Shown here in pieces: positions 49,261 to 63,250 of a stretch of 64,000 bases of DNA. The DNA is from Ophthalmolycus amberensis (taxonomy: Eukaryota; Chordata; Actinopteri; Perciformes; Zoarcidae). The translations under genes and the position numbers were made by a program. The stretch covers positions 1,232,501 through 1,296,500 of the forward strand of contig JAFEUB010001373.1 of the NCBI GenBank assembly GCA_024529925.1. The letters are read 5' to 3'. Position 1 is the first letter of the stretch; every line of letters starts with the position of its first letter. The notes under the pieces are model-generated. The model saw nothing but the letters and a program-made list of their open reading frames with translations. It searched no databases and had not been told where the DNA came from.

Positions 49261-49959
49261 TCCTGTGTGTGTGTGTGTGTGTGTGTGTCCTGGTTGTTTT
49301 TATGTTAAAGTGCTGCATTGTTTCTGTCTGGCCTCTGAATACCGGAGACAATAGTAAACCATTAATAAAGCATTGCTTCGATTAACGCAGGCGGAGGGGA
49401 GGAGGGAGGACAGTGAGCGGAGACTGCAATGTCTTGTTTTTCTAGTATCTTTCAATTTCTGATGTTGAAAATCAATAGTTACCCTCAGAGCAAAAGCTGG
49501 CTGACAACAAGGCCGGTGTGAACGCATTTCAAGGTTTCCTGACTAACTTTCAGGGGTGTTTACACATCCTGCACTGACAGGTGTTGGAACAAGTTACGTA
49601 AGAAGGAGCCTACTAAGATTGTGTGTTAACTAAAGAAATTCAGATTTTCCCAAATTAAGAAAAAACAATCATGCTGCTTAAACAGGTGTGAACGTTCAAA
49701 ATAAGTTAGGTGTATAAGGCCACTGCAGACCCCACAGTTTGTGTGGGTGTAATGTTATTTTCACACACATACAGGGCACCAATCTTGCAGAAACATTTGC
49801 AAATAAAGGAAAAAAAGAGATGAAAGGATTTATTGAGGAGAGTTGCCGTGTTTTCCTACAGCAGCAGTGATATGCGATGCACATAGACGGCTTATCTTTT
49901 GAATATTGCTGCAAAGGATTAATTCGGTATCTTTAAATCCAAGGCTCTGCGTGACAAAG

Positions 49960-50790
49960 AGGCGCTTAAAGGTAAGGCCGTAAAAATGTGATATAGCAAA
50001 GGACTGCCACTGACTGAGAGGCTGAGGGAGGACATAAACAAGACGGATGCCCGTCCCCTTTAATATAACATAAAGACTGAGCTGGAGAAAATAAAACAGC
50101 CCATTGTAATGAAATGCATTTACTGCAGCACAGGCTTGAAATCAGGCAGAAGTGAGCACAAATGTCAAAAGGAGCTCTCCTGTTGAGCAGAGCGGCAGAA
50201 TTAAGAGGCCTGATATCTAATCCATTTCCTGTGAAACCGGCGGTGTAGAGGACATCAAAGAGAGTTAAAGGGGATTCAGTGAGAGCCGCTGGAGTGGCGA
50301 GGCGGTGAAATATGGCACATTTGGTTTCTTCTCTCCCCCGGCACCGGGCCTTTGGAATAATTAGAGCCTAATTCTGTCTAATTAACGGACTCAATTACTC
50401 CTGAAGAAAGCTCATCAAAAAGATGGCGGGAAAGCAGGGAAGAGAATGGTAGCGTTTTTTCTTTAATTAATGAACTGAGTTGAATAACGGCCATGGAATT
50501 AAACATTTCCCCCAATGTGTATGAATTGCAAATTGGAGCCTCGTCTTCCTTTTTTTTTTCCGAGACAGGAGCCCAGGGGCTAACGCTGCTGTCAAGTAGC
50601 TCTCTAAAAAGTCAAAGCGCCGATGCAGCACTAACAAATTACTTAAGATTACCATCTTTAGCACATGCGGAGGTCCTAACGAATAGCGATGAATTAATAT
50701 GCCGTCTGTGTTCCAGTGCTCCCATTGGCTATGAGTTTCACTGATCCTGAAAGAGCCAATAAAGCAGGCACCAGCGTGAACTTTATGGAA
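49960..50790. promoter_or_regulatory. candidate lbx1 enhancer block with homeodomain-site cluster
   Basis: About 830 bp of unique sequence without microsatellites. Between 50357 and 50400 there are four ATTA/TAAT groups in 45 bases: ggaataattagagcc, cctaattctg, tctaattaacgg and ctcaattactcc. Further ATTA cores are near 50202, 50465 and 50690. Dense homeodomain-type cores in a unique block near a homeobox gene are typical of conserved enhancers. No conservation test was possible. Confidence 0.35.
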
Positions 50791-50950
50791 CACTTTTCTT
50801 CCTGTACAATTGGTTGTCTGTCGATTGCATATTTCACATCCTTGAGACGTTGATATAAGTCTTGTTAAATTACTCAGCTGAGATGGAGCTGTGCATACAC
50901 GAGTGTTTTCAGGGGTTGAAAACTTTTTATGTGCTATCAGGGCTGCGTGT

Positions 50951-50953
<3 letters not shown>

Positions 50954-51003
<50 letters not shown>
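50954..51003. repeat. (GT)n microsatellite
   Basis: About 50 bp of uninterrupted GT. Confidence 0.95.
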
Positions 51004-51007
<4 letters not shown>

Positions 51008-54000
51008 CGTGCAAAGTGCTGTGCTGTGCTCAGCAGCTTTAAAGGCCCAAGGGTCGGCTAAGCTAACTCACTGCCTCAGCACTCTTTAGCTCAGCTCCTC
51101 AACACATTCGCTGAGGCACTGGGAAACAAACTTAAAGGCCCGATATTATCACCCATATGTAGACGAGGATAGCAACACAACAGCACGGGAGACATTTGTT
51201 GTTATCCTTAGTGTAACCAGTGTTTTTCTGCAAGCTGACAGATCTTCTCCTACACAAAAGGGACGTGAACATCTAGCTCTAACGTACAATACTGAGCATG
51301 TAGCTTATGTTGTAATGTTTGTACTGCGCGTTTGTGGCTATATATTAGGCGAAATGTTCATGTGTGCATCCCAGCTGGTGCAAAGTTTCCAGTTTGAGCG
51401 CTGAGGAGAGTCTGTGAACACAGAGACTGGCGTTCTACATGGTGTCTGCATCGCAGTCATCCCTTCACCTCTTCTGAGTGTGATTCTAGGCTGTGGTGCT
51501 GGAATAAGAGATCAATCTGCATGAGACAGAGAGAAAAGTCCCGAAATACAAATGACGGTTAGAGTGTCAAAAAAAACAACAAAAAAATTATCTCAAATTA
51601 AAATTCAGCATGGTTGGTGTTAAATGCCTCCAGGATAGAATTACCCATGCAGCTGGTAGTTAACTGATTGTAGAGCATTTTCTGCCGTCGTGGTTTTGTG
51701 CCATTAAAGGCTCTTCTGCCATAAGTGGATAAGTTATATCAGAACAGTAGAACATACAGTTTAGTTAATGAGTCACTAGCACTGAAGTTTGTGTCAGTGC
51801 GATTCATAAAAAAAAGCAAAGAGTAAACTGTGAAGATTTGTTGGCCTGTTTGAATTCCATTTAAAAAGCCCGAGACGAAATGTTAACAAAATACACTGTT
51901 TTTATAAAAAAAAATTCCACATTTTCTTTTCCTTTCACTGTTTGTATTACAGAGGCGTTGTACTCCACGAGCTAACGTCAAGATTCACATTCCAGATGCA
52001 TTGACTGCAAAGAAATGTGAAGTTTGAAGAAGACGATGATAATAGAACTAATCTTAAGTTTTGTTTTTTTAAGTATTTACATGCGGCTTTACCACTCAGT
52101 GATTGTGTCTTTACATGTTCCCATACATATATATTGCTAATTCATCTTCATGTCACTTTTAAACCAAAATTCTCCAATAATTACATTTTTTAAATGAATG
52201 TGTGACACTTTAGAAGTTAAGAGTAATTTTAAATATATAATATAATGATACACAAGTGAGACAGACACAACATGGCCGCTAATAAAACAATGTTTATTTG
52301 CTTTTCTCTTAATTAATATGATTTCCACATCAGTATTGTATTGATATACATAAGCGTGTAGCATAGTTTTTACGTCTATCTGGGGGACTCTATAATGCAA
52401 CACCTTATATTATGTTAAAATCAATCTGAATATCAATTAACATCGACTCCAAATAACAATTATGGTAATAATAATAATCATAATAATGATTATAATAATT
52501 ATATTGATATATTAAAATGCCTTTGAATGATAATTGAATAAAATGTCTTTACTCCGTTGGCTAATATACAATGCTCATATAGCGCTCAAAGTCTAGATTA
52601 CTCACCCTTAAGCAATGAATGATTAGTAAACTAGTTGTGTATTTATTAAATTAAAGTCATTTGTTTGTCAAAATGTCAAATGTTACGTGTTCCAGCTTGT
52701 TCCAGAGGATTTACAACTTCTCCCTTTATGTCACTGCACATCGCGTGTCTTTGGGGTTTTTGGACTGTTGGGACAAAACAAGCAATTTGAAGTCATCACT
52801 TTGGACCCATTTTTCATAATTGTAAGATATTTTATAGACTAAACGACAACTTTATCAATAAAAAAATAATAATGATTTACTGGTTAATTAAAAATATTGT
52901 TGGTTGCAGCCCTGTTCACATTTATTTCCATAACCCTCTAACTTATCCAAACAGATAAAACTCGTGACATTTGTTCAGGGTTTGAACGGGTCCTCAAGTT
53001 GATTTCCTTCTGCTTTACAATCTTGCAGACAAAAAGACACAATCTGTGGTTGTGCGTTGCTGAGACGCCACACAAAGAAAGACAGAAAAAAACAAAACAC
53101 TATTAAACTTCTGAGAGGCATTTTCGGGAGGTTTCTTCATTTGGTGTTAGATGTGCCATGACATGCCTTGTTTACATTTGGAATTGGGAGAAAGGACTTT
53201 CAGATCATCCAATTAAAGTCGTACCCCTCCAGAGACCCGATGCCCTTCCTCTCCTCAGCTTATTGGGCAGCACCCACTGAGAAAAAGCATTTGACTGCAT
53301 TAACAGTAAATGAGGCCAACGTTTTGTTCGCTTTGTTCATTAAAGCACCATTCTGAAGATGATGAAATTGACAACAGTCAGCAGCATGTATTTCCAAATT
53401 TGCGCTCTTAATTTGACATGTTTCATATTTTGGGAGATTGGTGGTGGTAATTGAATACATTTATAAAAACAAAAACAGATATTGTTACGGTTCGACTGGC
53501 AATATAAAAAAGATGTACGATAGCCTGCTATTTCAGCACTGTCTCCAATGATCATCGTTTAGGAGCACCTACTGTGTTTTTAATATCCTGTAAATCTAAT
53601 TAAGAAGCAATACTGTGGTTTTGGGGTTGAGCGCAAACAAGTATTGGCCCACGATACCATCGTGAATGTAGAAATTGAAATTAGAAATAAAGTAAAAACA
53701 AACAAATCCGAGCCCTCGTAATTGTTTATGTCGAGACGTTAAAATCAATAACAAGGGTGTTCATTCGTTTAATCACTTTCTACTCACTTTGTTTGAATTG
53801 TGGGGCTCATATCTCTGAATGTCCCTGGTGTTGTTACTTTAAAGAGGCGGAGGAAGAGTTAGCAGGTAGACTGTTATAGAGTCAGATAGAGCATTTCTCA
53901 ACCTAAACACATTAAAAACACTGGAGGAAAAAAAAGAACAATACAGATGGCTGGGGCATCCCATCTGTTAAAGAAATGGTGCAATCTCAATCCTGAGGGT

Positions 54001-54366
54001 TGTTTCACTTTTAGACTGAATAGCATGTGGCAGGACATAAACAGTATCCTAGCTTATAAAAGGCTTCACTGGTTTTACCATTTGTAATTAGCAAAAAATA
54101 GACACCAGTGATCCGCCTTCTTGTAATAGCCTACAAGAAGTCATTAGTTCATCGCATTAGTTTGTAAAGTTCAACGATAATTCTGGACGACGGAGAGATT
54201 CAAACATAGCTACGACTGATAATGAGGCTCCAGCGAAGAGAGATGTCGATGCGCATGGAACGCACAAACCTCCTTGTTGGGAAAAGAATCAAAACTTTTT
54301 TCACTCGCTCCTCCGTTCTACGCACCGCGAAAGCAAAGACACACCGACACGCTCACAGATGCACAT

Positions 54367-54368
<2 letters not shown>

Positions 54369-54414
<46 letters not shown>
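54369..54414. repeat. (CA)n microsatellite
   Basis: About 46 bp of uninterrupted CA. Confidence 0.95.
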
Positions 54415-54418
<4 letters not shown>

Positions 54419-54454
54419 AAGGGGCAGGTTCCACTGGGGGGCATCCATCTTATG

Positions 54455-54620
54455 GTAAGCACAGCTGAACCATTAACCTCATTAGTATAATGGTCACACA
54501 TGAGTGGAATGCAGCGCCATGCTTCATGATGGCAAATTGATGCTGATACACTCCTAATGTTGCTTTGATAAATATAGGCAAGAACAGGGAACTCGCACAA
54601 CACTGGTATACATCATTGTT
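54455..54620. promoter_or_regulatory. candidate conserved non-coding block
   Basis: Unique sequence with aaccattaacctcattagta, taatggtcacacatgagtgg and aaattgatgctgatacactc, then tttgataaatataggc. ATTA/TAAT cores recur about every 20-30 bases. Candidate only. Confidence 0.25.
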
Positions 54621-57600
54621 AATGAAAAGAAGCAGTCAGACATTAAGAAGTCTCCTGGCCGCTGATGGAGCTCTGTTTACAGAAACGCGGAGAGGTGACA
54701 GAGGAAACCATCAAAGCGTCTTGAGCTGACGGGAAGATCAACCGTGCAATCGGGGGCGTTTGATTTCATGAACTCGGTGAGCTTTTGACTGCTACTAACA
54801 CAAGAACAGAACTCACCTAATTTACTCACTAAACTTATAAACCGCCTACAGAATGCACACACACACACACACAAACACTCACAGAGAGAATGACCCTTCA
54901 ATCCCTTGAGCCCATAGAGATTCTTTGCTGCGTTCGTAGCCTTTCGATGCCAACTTTGCTCCTGCACATTGAGTCGGACTAAAGAAAGACAGTCAGTGTG
55001 TCCACGGTGCGGTGCGCAGGCCGTCTGCCGTGACGAGGAGCCCGTGGCTCAGGCTGCGCCCCAGTGTCCTGAAGGCACCCTGTTAAAAATGTCACTGCAG
55101 GGAACGAAATGGCCGCCCCGGGGCATCACGGCCCCCGTCTTTCCACGGAGATAGAACACAAATTGCATCCTGGCAGTCACGATGGCTCTCCAAATGTTAG
55201 ATTTCACTATCATTTCCTCCGCTCAGTGGCCTCGGAGAAAATAAATAAAGAATATGCTTATAAATATAAATACATTCAGAGTCGGCAAAACGTGTCCGAT
55301 AGGGCAGTAAATGATAACGCAGTGGGGAGTCATGTGGAATGTGTGTTTATCCCTTTGGAAGGCAATGACCTCGATCCCTCCTGACATTTCCCCACCGCCC
55401 ATCCCCAGTCAACACCAATAGGGGTAGAGTGTATGTGTGTGTGTCTTACTACTTTACAAGAAGCTAACACAACATGCCCCCGAGAGGTACCCTTTTCAGC
55501 CCGAGCCATAAAAATCACCAGCTTCAGCAGCCTTTGGAATCATTCAGGATGAAACATCGGCAGTTCGGTATTAAGTGTTTTTGATAAATCACTTTTATGA
55601 GAAATGCTCGGAAAACAAACCGGGGATAAACTGCGGTGGGCAACGGCGAGTGAACTGAAGGAGAAAAATATCTCCACCGCATTTGGATAGACATGTTCAT
55701 TAGTCTTGCTTACTAACATATGGCATGGGGATGAAACAGAGCTGCTCGTCCAATGAAGAGTGTAGCTTAAAGATGCTAAAGCACTCGCATCTTATAGGAA
55801 TTCACAGCAGACAAAACAAGGAGAGAAGAGTGTGAGGTGATAATATGAGAGGGGGTGGGGGGGGGGTAGGTACAGGAAGTTGTTGCACCACTCCTCCTGT
55901 TTGGCCTTTTGCCAAGGCTCCAGTTTGGGTTGGATCCCTGAAGCATTAGCGTCACACATTCAAGCTGTTCCAACAGCCTGAGCGCTAACGGGCTAATGGG
56001 CTAATGGCTAATGGAAAGACTGCATCACGGGCGAAGGCTCCGTCTCACCAAACCTGCACGATAATACAGACGCACGACAACATGGCAACAGAAAACTGTG
56101 CTATCATTAATGAATCTGTGGGAAAACCAGAATTAGACGTGTAAACCTGTTTCGCTCACATCTGCCCGGCTAATTTTAATTACGCTAGAAAAAGAACATT
56201 GAAATGTGGCTCAGTTGATTCATTTACTTGTTTACAGTCCCCGGTTTACTTTAGTATTGCCTCACTACCTGAACAACATGTGAACCTGTCTCAAACGTGT
56301 GGTGATGAAAGATAAACTAGCTTTTCTGCAGCTTTAATGCTATTTTGCATACACAATATTTTGCTTACACAGATAATGCATTATGCAGCGCATTTGGGTT
56401 TTGAGACGCAATACCTTGTATCACTTTCCAACAAGACCCACTTATGAAGTGAACTGTAACTAAATGCGTTATTAATGGTCTATAAATCATTTACTAATGC
56501 TTTGAAGACCAGTTATAAGCCCTTAATACCATCAACTTTTGGGTTGCCAGGTTGTGAGGAAGCACCTTCTGCAGGCAAGATCGTTTGACCACTAAAACCC
56601 ATTTACTAACAACTTATTAACATTTTTAACTGCAGGCTGAATGGCTTTTTAGAAAGTCAGAAACCCGTTTTATAATATAGCTAAGCTTTAACACTAAATT
56701 AATTGTCAACGTTTGAAGATAAATAGTTTTCTACTTTATTTTGCATTCGGGGAAAGACTCTTGAAAGGTGTGTGTTAACAACACTGATGGCAACTTCTCT
56801 AACAAATGTAATAATCTGTAATCTATGAGCTCTATTAAACTTCTCATCATTTAAGAACAGTTTGTTTCATCCTCACTGCAACATACAACCACAAAGTGAT
56901 ACATCAAACTACTTTAACCTAATTTTGCCTCATTAATTTTTCATTTATTTAATGGTGGCTATGTATTTGGGAAATATATGTCATCATAAAAAAAAAATTG
57001 TACGTATCTTAAAAGTTATTTAGTCATTAATGCACTCATTCACATATTCAGTGGCTGGTGTGGACCGCTCCGTACTAACTGAGTGTCCTGGTTAAGTTGT
57101 CAGTGGTGTAAACTACTGCTACCTAGTGGTGTGAGGATCCATTACACTGCAGACAGAAGTACTTTCTCCCACAGATGACCAGACACCAATGCATCACTGC
57201 ATGTTTATCTGAGGTTACATGTGTTGAAATCAGTGACGTGTAATAAGATGCAAAGAGAGCAGTGCACTCACGTTCTCTCTTAGTGCGTCTCCTCAGTTTA
57301 ACTAAAGTTATCCTTCACTTTCACTTTTTTTGCATCTTGTTGTAAATGAACACAAAGCAGTAAATATGCTGATGCTAGTGCTTTCTTCCCTCCGGCACAA
57401 TCATGTATCTTAATGTTAATATCACACACAGACGTGGGACAAAATGAAGAAAGGAACTCGACAACTATTTATTAAAGCCCCTGATAACTTGGTTTCAAAT
57501 CTCGGGTAAAAAATAATAATATTAAGTATTTATGACCGAATACGCAGCAATCAAAGCTTAAGACATCTTTAGGTTGTACTCGCCCAGCGGCCCGGAAACT

Positions 57601-58790
57601 ACTCAAACATCCCAACAGCTCACATCATAATCTGATTTAAATGCTAAAGTCTAATTGGATGCACAGAAATACCAACCTAGTAGCTTCAAACCAGTGTTTT
57701 ACCAATTTTAACCCCAATTTTGACCGAAGTGTTCTGGCTTCTTCAGACTGTGACAACAATGATCATATGCTGTGCGAGACGGGTCTGAAGAAATCTTCAT
57801 ATCAATCGGTCTCAGACTGTACATCGGTATGTGGCATGTCAGATTGTGCAATTAATTCATGATGGATCAGCTCTGTGAGGTTTTCTCTGTTGCCAGAATC
57901 ACACAAAGATCTTTTTTTGCTTTCGTGTGTCGTATGAAATGTTGCGCTGGCCAGTATATTCTGCATCATTTCATGTCATTTTCTGATTTGTTGATTTGTA
58001 AATTTGGTTGGTATCAGCAGCCACATTGTGAGATTTTCCACGCAGACTGTCTTTGGTTGCCAAAAAGTTTTGGGACCGACGAGCAAAGATTTGACCACAT
58101 TTCTCCCATTATCGTACTGAGCAACGTGGCCTCTCGTCAGCGCTCCCCACCATCAACAAAACACAAAACGAGGGATACCTTTTAGAAGAAGGCTGTTCAT
58201 CCCTTCAGAGACTTTTTACAACACTTTATCGGTAAAGCATCTGTATTTTCTATCACTTTACGACTATCACAATCACATCAAGCCTCACACAAGCTCCTGT
58301 AATCCTTGTAAAGTGTTGTAGGCTTTGTTTGGATGAAACATCCATAGAGATGTAACTGTAGTCGCTCAAGCTCTTTAATGAAACACTGATGCCAGATTCC
58401 TTCTTTGGCAGTTGTCCTGCGAGGTAAATTACGTCCTGGTTAGTTATACCGGCTCATGTTTATAACGGGCCCTTTTATAACGCCTGTCAAAACACTTAAA
58501 AAGACTGTTTCTGATACAAACTCTCACCGCTTCCGCCATCTCTGATACCCGCACGTCACCCAACACACCCGCACCCGCAGTGACATCTCCATTGTCCCCC
58601 TCCTTTCCTGTCTCCACCCCCCCCCTCCCCGCTCTCGAACTGAAGTGTGGCGGGAATGAGTGATGAGCCAGTGTTTGGGTTAACGACAGGGACGGGGTGT
58701 TAAACCTGAAGTGTTTAATTAACCCCACAATGGGCCTGCCTGTCAGCCCGTGCCCATTCCCTCTTGATGGAGACTTCAGCTCACCCACCG

Positions 58791-58793
<3 letters not shown>

Positions 58794-58855
<62 letters not shown>

Positions 58856-58980
58856 GCATGCACACACACAATCAGAGACAAGTGCGCACACTCATACAAA
58901 TTCACAGGAACACACTCAGGCACATAGGCCCTTGGAGACACATGTAATAGCAGGTGCACACACACACACACACACACACA
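58794..58980. repeat. (CA)n cluster
   Basis: A 55-bp CA run at 58794-58848, CA-rich sequence to 58940 and a second CA run at 58957-58980. The long frames that cross it are repeat artefacts. Confidence 0.95.
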
Positions 58981-60059
58981 TATAGAAACGCACACGCCAG
59001 CCCAGGAGGGGAGAGGACGAGGGGAGGGGAGTAAAGTGATAATGCTCCGCCACAAACGCAAGATTGCTTTTTTTTTCTCCCTCTCCTTCTCTAAAGTCCA
59101 TTTTCTGGGTCACTGCATTGCATTCATTACTGTCTTTGAAGACATTGGGCTGGGAAGGAATAATGCTTCCCTTTCACTCGCGCTGAGAGAGAGCAGAGAG
59201 TTGTGAGCACCGGAGTCAGGGCCAGAGGCCTGGGAGGGAGGAGAGGAGGGCGGGGACGTGGTAATATGTGACATCTTTATCTGGTTTTAATTTCAGTCAT
59301 AAATATTGAATGCTTTATTTGCTCATCTGCAGCTGCCTCCACTCAGTCAGTGTTTGCGTCTCTTGTCTCTTTCCTTTTTTTCTGCTCTGCCAGCACACGC
59401 CATGTTTCTTATGTTGTAGCTCGAGGCCAAAGCAATAGGATTAGGTAACGATTTTTCCATTTTCAAATGAACTCCAAAATGGACTTTAGCCGATTGAAAC
59501 ACTAAAAATCCAGCCGGTGGATCCCCTCCAGATTGAATGAATATGAATAAAGCATGATTTAAAATACTCTTGTCTCAGATGTACATCGACAGACAGGGAG
59601 GAGAAGAGGCTATCGGCCGCTCTCTAAGAGCCTGACACTGACATAGCGAGCATTATGGGAGTCATCTCATCCCCTGGGTGAATCAAGAGGTGCCATATGA
59701 CAGTGGCTCACCCATCAAGTGGTGCGATGACTGGGGGGTGCTGCTGGAAATTTGCTTAAAGCCTACACCAATTAACTTCAACATGACAGATTCAGGCAGC
59801 CAATGAGTGAGCGCTTTGCATTCTGCCGCCTGCCCGACTCTGTGGGTACAGAAGGGAAACCTCAGCTGTTAGACGGATGGTGGGCTGCTTTTGTGTGTCT
59901 TCCTGCATGCACACAAGCGTCAACCCCGGGACGTTTGCGTGTGCATGCTAAGGCGAAGTGTGTGTGTGTGTGTGTGTGTGGGAGGGGAGGACGTGGTGGT
60001 GGTTGTGGTGGGGGGAGTAAATCTGCAGTGATTCAGGCCCTGCTCTCGCTCCTTAATGA

Positions 60060-60290
60060 TGATGTCAATCTGTGAAAATGCACGCACACATTGGAGCTGT
60101 CAGGCCCTCATCAATCAGAGAGGGGTTTGTCAAAGGAGCCCAGGCCCAGATTAACGAGGCGGGGACAATGACGGCGGCCCATTTGCATAGAAAATTACCC
60201 TCATCTTTAGGAAAGTGATAGCGCCAAGGAACAGAGGCTGACAATGGGGATGTTAGCGGCCGTTGTTGCAACGGTTATTGAGGGAACAAA
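60060..60290. promoter_or_regulatory. candidate enhancer block with POU octamer
   Basis: Unique sequence containing ccctcatcaatcagagaggg, ggcccagattaacgaggcgg, a perfect octamer ATTTGCAT at 60181-60188 and aaaattaccctcatc directly after it. Octamer and ATTA cores together suggest a POU/homeodomain-bound element. Candidate only. Confidence 0.35.
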
Positions 60291-60858
60291 GCGCTTTGAT
60301 CTCTGTTTTTGTATTAAACTTGACTGTAGGAGCGAAACTAGAAGGTTTGATGCAATGTATATTATCAAATGTACCCTTCAATACAAACTTTTTCTTACAT
60401 TCCAGCCGTGATAAATGGATTTAATAGCTAACAATGAAGCAAATAAACAGAGGTGTTTTTACACTTTCCACTGCTGACACATTCAAACCTCCCCACAGAA
60501 CCCCCCCCCCCCCCTGTCCATTTGCTTTCCTGCCCAAATGAGACAGTGATGAATCAAGTGGGTTTTAGCTCCGTCTTTATGAACTCCTCCAAGAATACAA
60601 GCCGAGTCCATCTTTAGCTTCAGCTCCAGCGAGTGCTCCTCCCTCCCAGCTCGCTCCATTGTCAGGCAGAGGAGACAATGGTTAAAGCTACACATTAACT
60701 CGGCCTGTTGTTCGCAGCTATTCTGCTCCACTGCCATCTGGCTGAATTGGCAGCTCTCTCTCTCTGACAGACAGGACAGTACGGGTCAGGTCACCTGCAG
60801 GGACAGGCCAGAGTACATTAAGGCATAATGGTGGCGCTCCAGTGTGTGTGTGTATTCA

Positions 60859-60861
<3 letters not shown>

Positions 60862-60889
<28 letters not shown>

Positions 60890-61149
60890 GGGAGTCAAAA
60901 GGAGAATTGTTTCTGTTGCTAGTCTAGATAGTGTGTGGTGTGGGAACTGGGATTCAAAGACAGTTTGTGTGAATAACAGCAAACAGTTTTAGAACGTGTG
61001 TGGGTGTGTGTGTGTGTGTGTGTGTGTGTGCACCCGAGTACACATGCACGCATTTACACTTGCACCTGTGACAGAAAGGAAAGTGCCTGTGTGCACTTTG
61101 TGTCATTGTGTTTGTCCTTTCACCGCCACAAGAGAAAGTGTGTGTGTCG

Positions 61150-61184
<35 letters not shown>
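60862..61184. repeat. (GT)n cluster
   Basis: GT runs at about 60862-60884, 61001-61030 and 61153-61184. Frames over the cluster are artefacts. Confidence 0.9.
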
Positions 61185-61185
<1 letters not shown>

Positions 61186-61441
61186 TGGCAGGGGGCCTTC
61201 CTCACTGAGCGAGAGCAGGACAGTTAAGGTGTCACCCACATGATGGAGAGGGTCCTCCTTCACAGGAGGCCAGCAGCTGCCAGGTTTTCAGCAGCTTGTG
61301 CCGAGGACTCCACATAAGTTAGTGGTCAGAGGTTTGGGTAACGTGTGATGAAAAGGCCGAAAAGCACAAGATCTACAGCAGAGGACTAAGGTCGGAGGTC
61401 ACAGTGAGGCAGGTCAGAAGGTGCACTTTCTCTCTCTCGCA

Positions 61442-61466
61442 GACACACACACACACACACACACAC
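61442..61466. repeat. (CA)n microsatellite
   Basis: About 25 bp of uninterrupted CA. Confidence 0.9.
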
Positions 61467-61610
61467 TTCACAGCACTCATGAAAGCTAATGTGACACAAT
61501 GCTGTATTGTGACCTTAAAGGGTTTAATCGTGCAGATAGGTTTAGTTTTAGTGACCACATGAACATGTTTTGCCTCCAAACTCAGACAATAATGTGGATT
61601 ATCTTTGATG

Positions 61611-61715
61611 GAAAGAAGTTCAATTGTTCACAGTGAGGTCTGTGGATTATCCAGAGTAACCAGCAAACTCTTTACTCGAACCATGAATCTTTAATGGTGT
61701 GAGCGCCACACATGC
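61611..61715. repeat. fragment of the 40553-type teleost repeat
   Basis: The stretch gttcacagtgaggtctgtgg then attatccagagtaacc matches the inner part of the family seen at 40553-40925 (ttcacatcgagagctctaga, then ttatccagaacaactg). Confidence 0.45.
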
Positions 61716-62499
61716 AGCTCCTTACAGCTCTGTTACTGGGCCGTCACCTTAATATTCAGGTCTAACTACCACAAAGAGAAGGTTTGTAAAAATGTTTTAT
61801 TAATGTGATATTTCATTTCTTTTTACCTGCATAATTATATTTTTTGCAAGTTTGACTTCAATGTAACACTTGTATCCTGAAATTCCTCCAGAGATCAGGA
61901 GGTGCTGCTTTCTTCCCTTGAGATTATCAGAAAACTACACACGTGGAAAACATCTGTTTCTGGTGGAAAAATCCTCAATCAATGTTTTTTTATTTTGTTG
62001 GCCTAAATGTCGTAAAATGCTGAGTCAAAAATAGTGGAATATGTTGAAAATACACACGTTCTTAACCGTAGGATAAACTCCCCAAATCTCCAAACACAGA
62101 CGTCAGTGTCCTCGATAGCGACGGCCCTGCTACCTGCACGGCTACATACCAGAAGAAGAAAGGAGATTTGTTTTCTATAATTTGGTTAAAGCAACACTTT
62201 ACCAACAAAGATGTTCACACACAGTGTGTTGCATTTACAAGATAAACCAAAGAGCACCACTCTACAGCTCTCACCTCTGTCTTATTCTTTTTTTAATTAA
62301 TTTTATACATTTTTTAAAGTCAAATAAGTAAATCTTTGAAACCCTTCTCCTGGATTTCAAGGATGACCTTTAAATCTACTGACAGAAAAGTAGTTCCACA
62401 AACTGTATTTAAGGCCAGTAAATAAATAAACAGCCTCATTAATCACCACTAGATCAGAGTAGACACTTTAACGCCCTGACAGTCGACTTGGCATCCCCT

Positions 62500-63250
62500 C
62501 TTATTACACTGTCATGGACCAATAAACACCCGTGCCAGCGCCACTCCACCAATCAAACACCTGGCATTTTGCAGGTCGTTAGGGAGGACGGCGAATCAGA
62601 TCCCTCGCTCGAGCAGGGGAGGGGGGTCGGCTCCGTGCCCGGACCCTCCTAATTTCACCAATGGGAATGCAGCACTCCTTGTAATCCAATTAAAGGAGCG
62701 TAAGCGGTTTGTTAGACACTGTGTGTTAATGTAAGCACTATCCAATATACTCTGGGCTGGTAACAGCATGACTGGGGATACACTTTGGTCCACGGAACAT
62801 AGGAGCAGTATACAGCTGAAGGGGCTGCTGTGGTAATATCAGGACACCATCTCAAACCAGGCTTGTGAACACAGCAGGGGGGGGGAGAGAAGGCCTGTCG
62901 CTCTCAGAATGATACTACTGCTGACCTTTGGTTGTTCTCCTTCTTCGGGCGTGATGACGAAGACAAAAGAGCTTTTAGGAGAGCAAGAATGAAAAAGGGC
63001 AATCTACGAAGTCATTGAACATACAACAGTCCTGTGACAGTATATTGAAAATGTTCGCAGTATTTGTCTGAAAATGAGGATGCACATTGTGTGGGACGGT
63101 TCCTTAATTGTATGCTCTCATTGCTATTCATCCCCGTTCCTCGTGTAAATGAACAGTCGTGCATCTTAATTGCATTTTCTAAGCAGCATTTAATAACTGT
63201 AGGTTTGTACCATGTGCAGTCATTGCAGATGTAAGGACAAGTGTTTTCTC
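62500..63250. promoter_or_regulatory. candidate enhancer block, far upstream of lbx1
   Basis: Unique sequence with gaccaataaacacccg, ccaccaatcaaacacctggc, tcctaatttcaccaatggg, gtaatccaattaaaggagcg and, farther on, ttccttaattgtatgctctc and cttaattgcattttctaagc. CCAAT and ATTA cores recur throughout with no tandem repeats. Conservation was not tested. Confidence 0.3.

Noticed and set aside
56440..56640. Second MITE related to 29242-29613
   Set aside because: It has similar AT-rich phrases (gttattaatggtctataaa, acttattaac) but I could not find inverted ends.
58444..59061. 205-residue open frame on the minus strand
   Set aside because: It runs through (CA)n as poly Cys-Val and has no domain; it is a microsatellite artefact.
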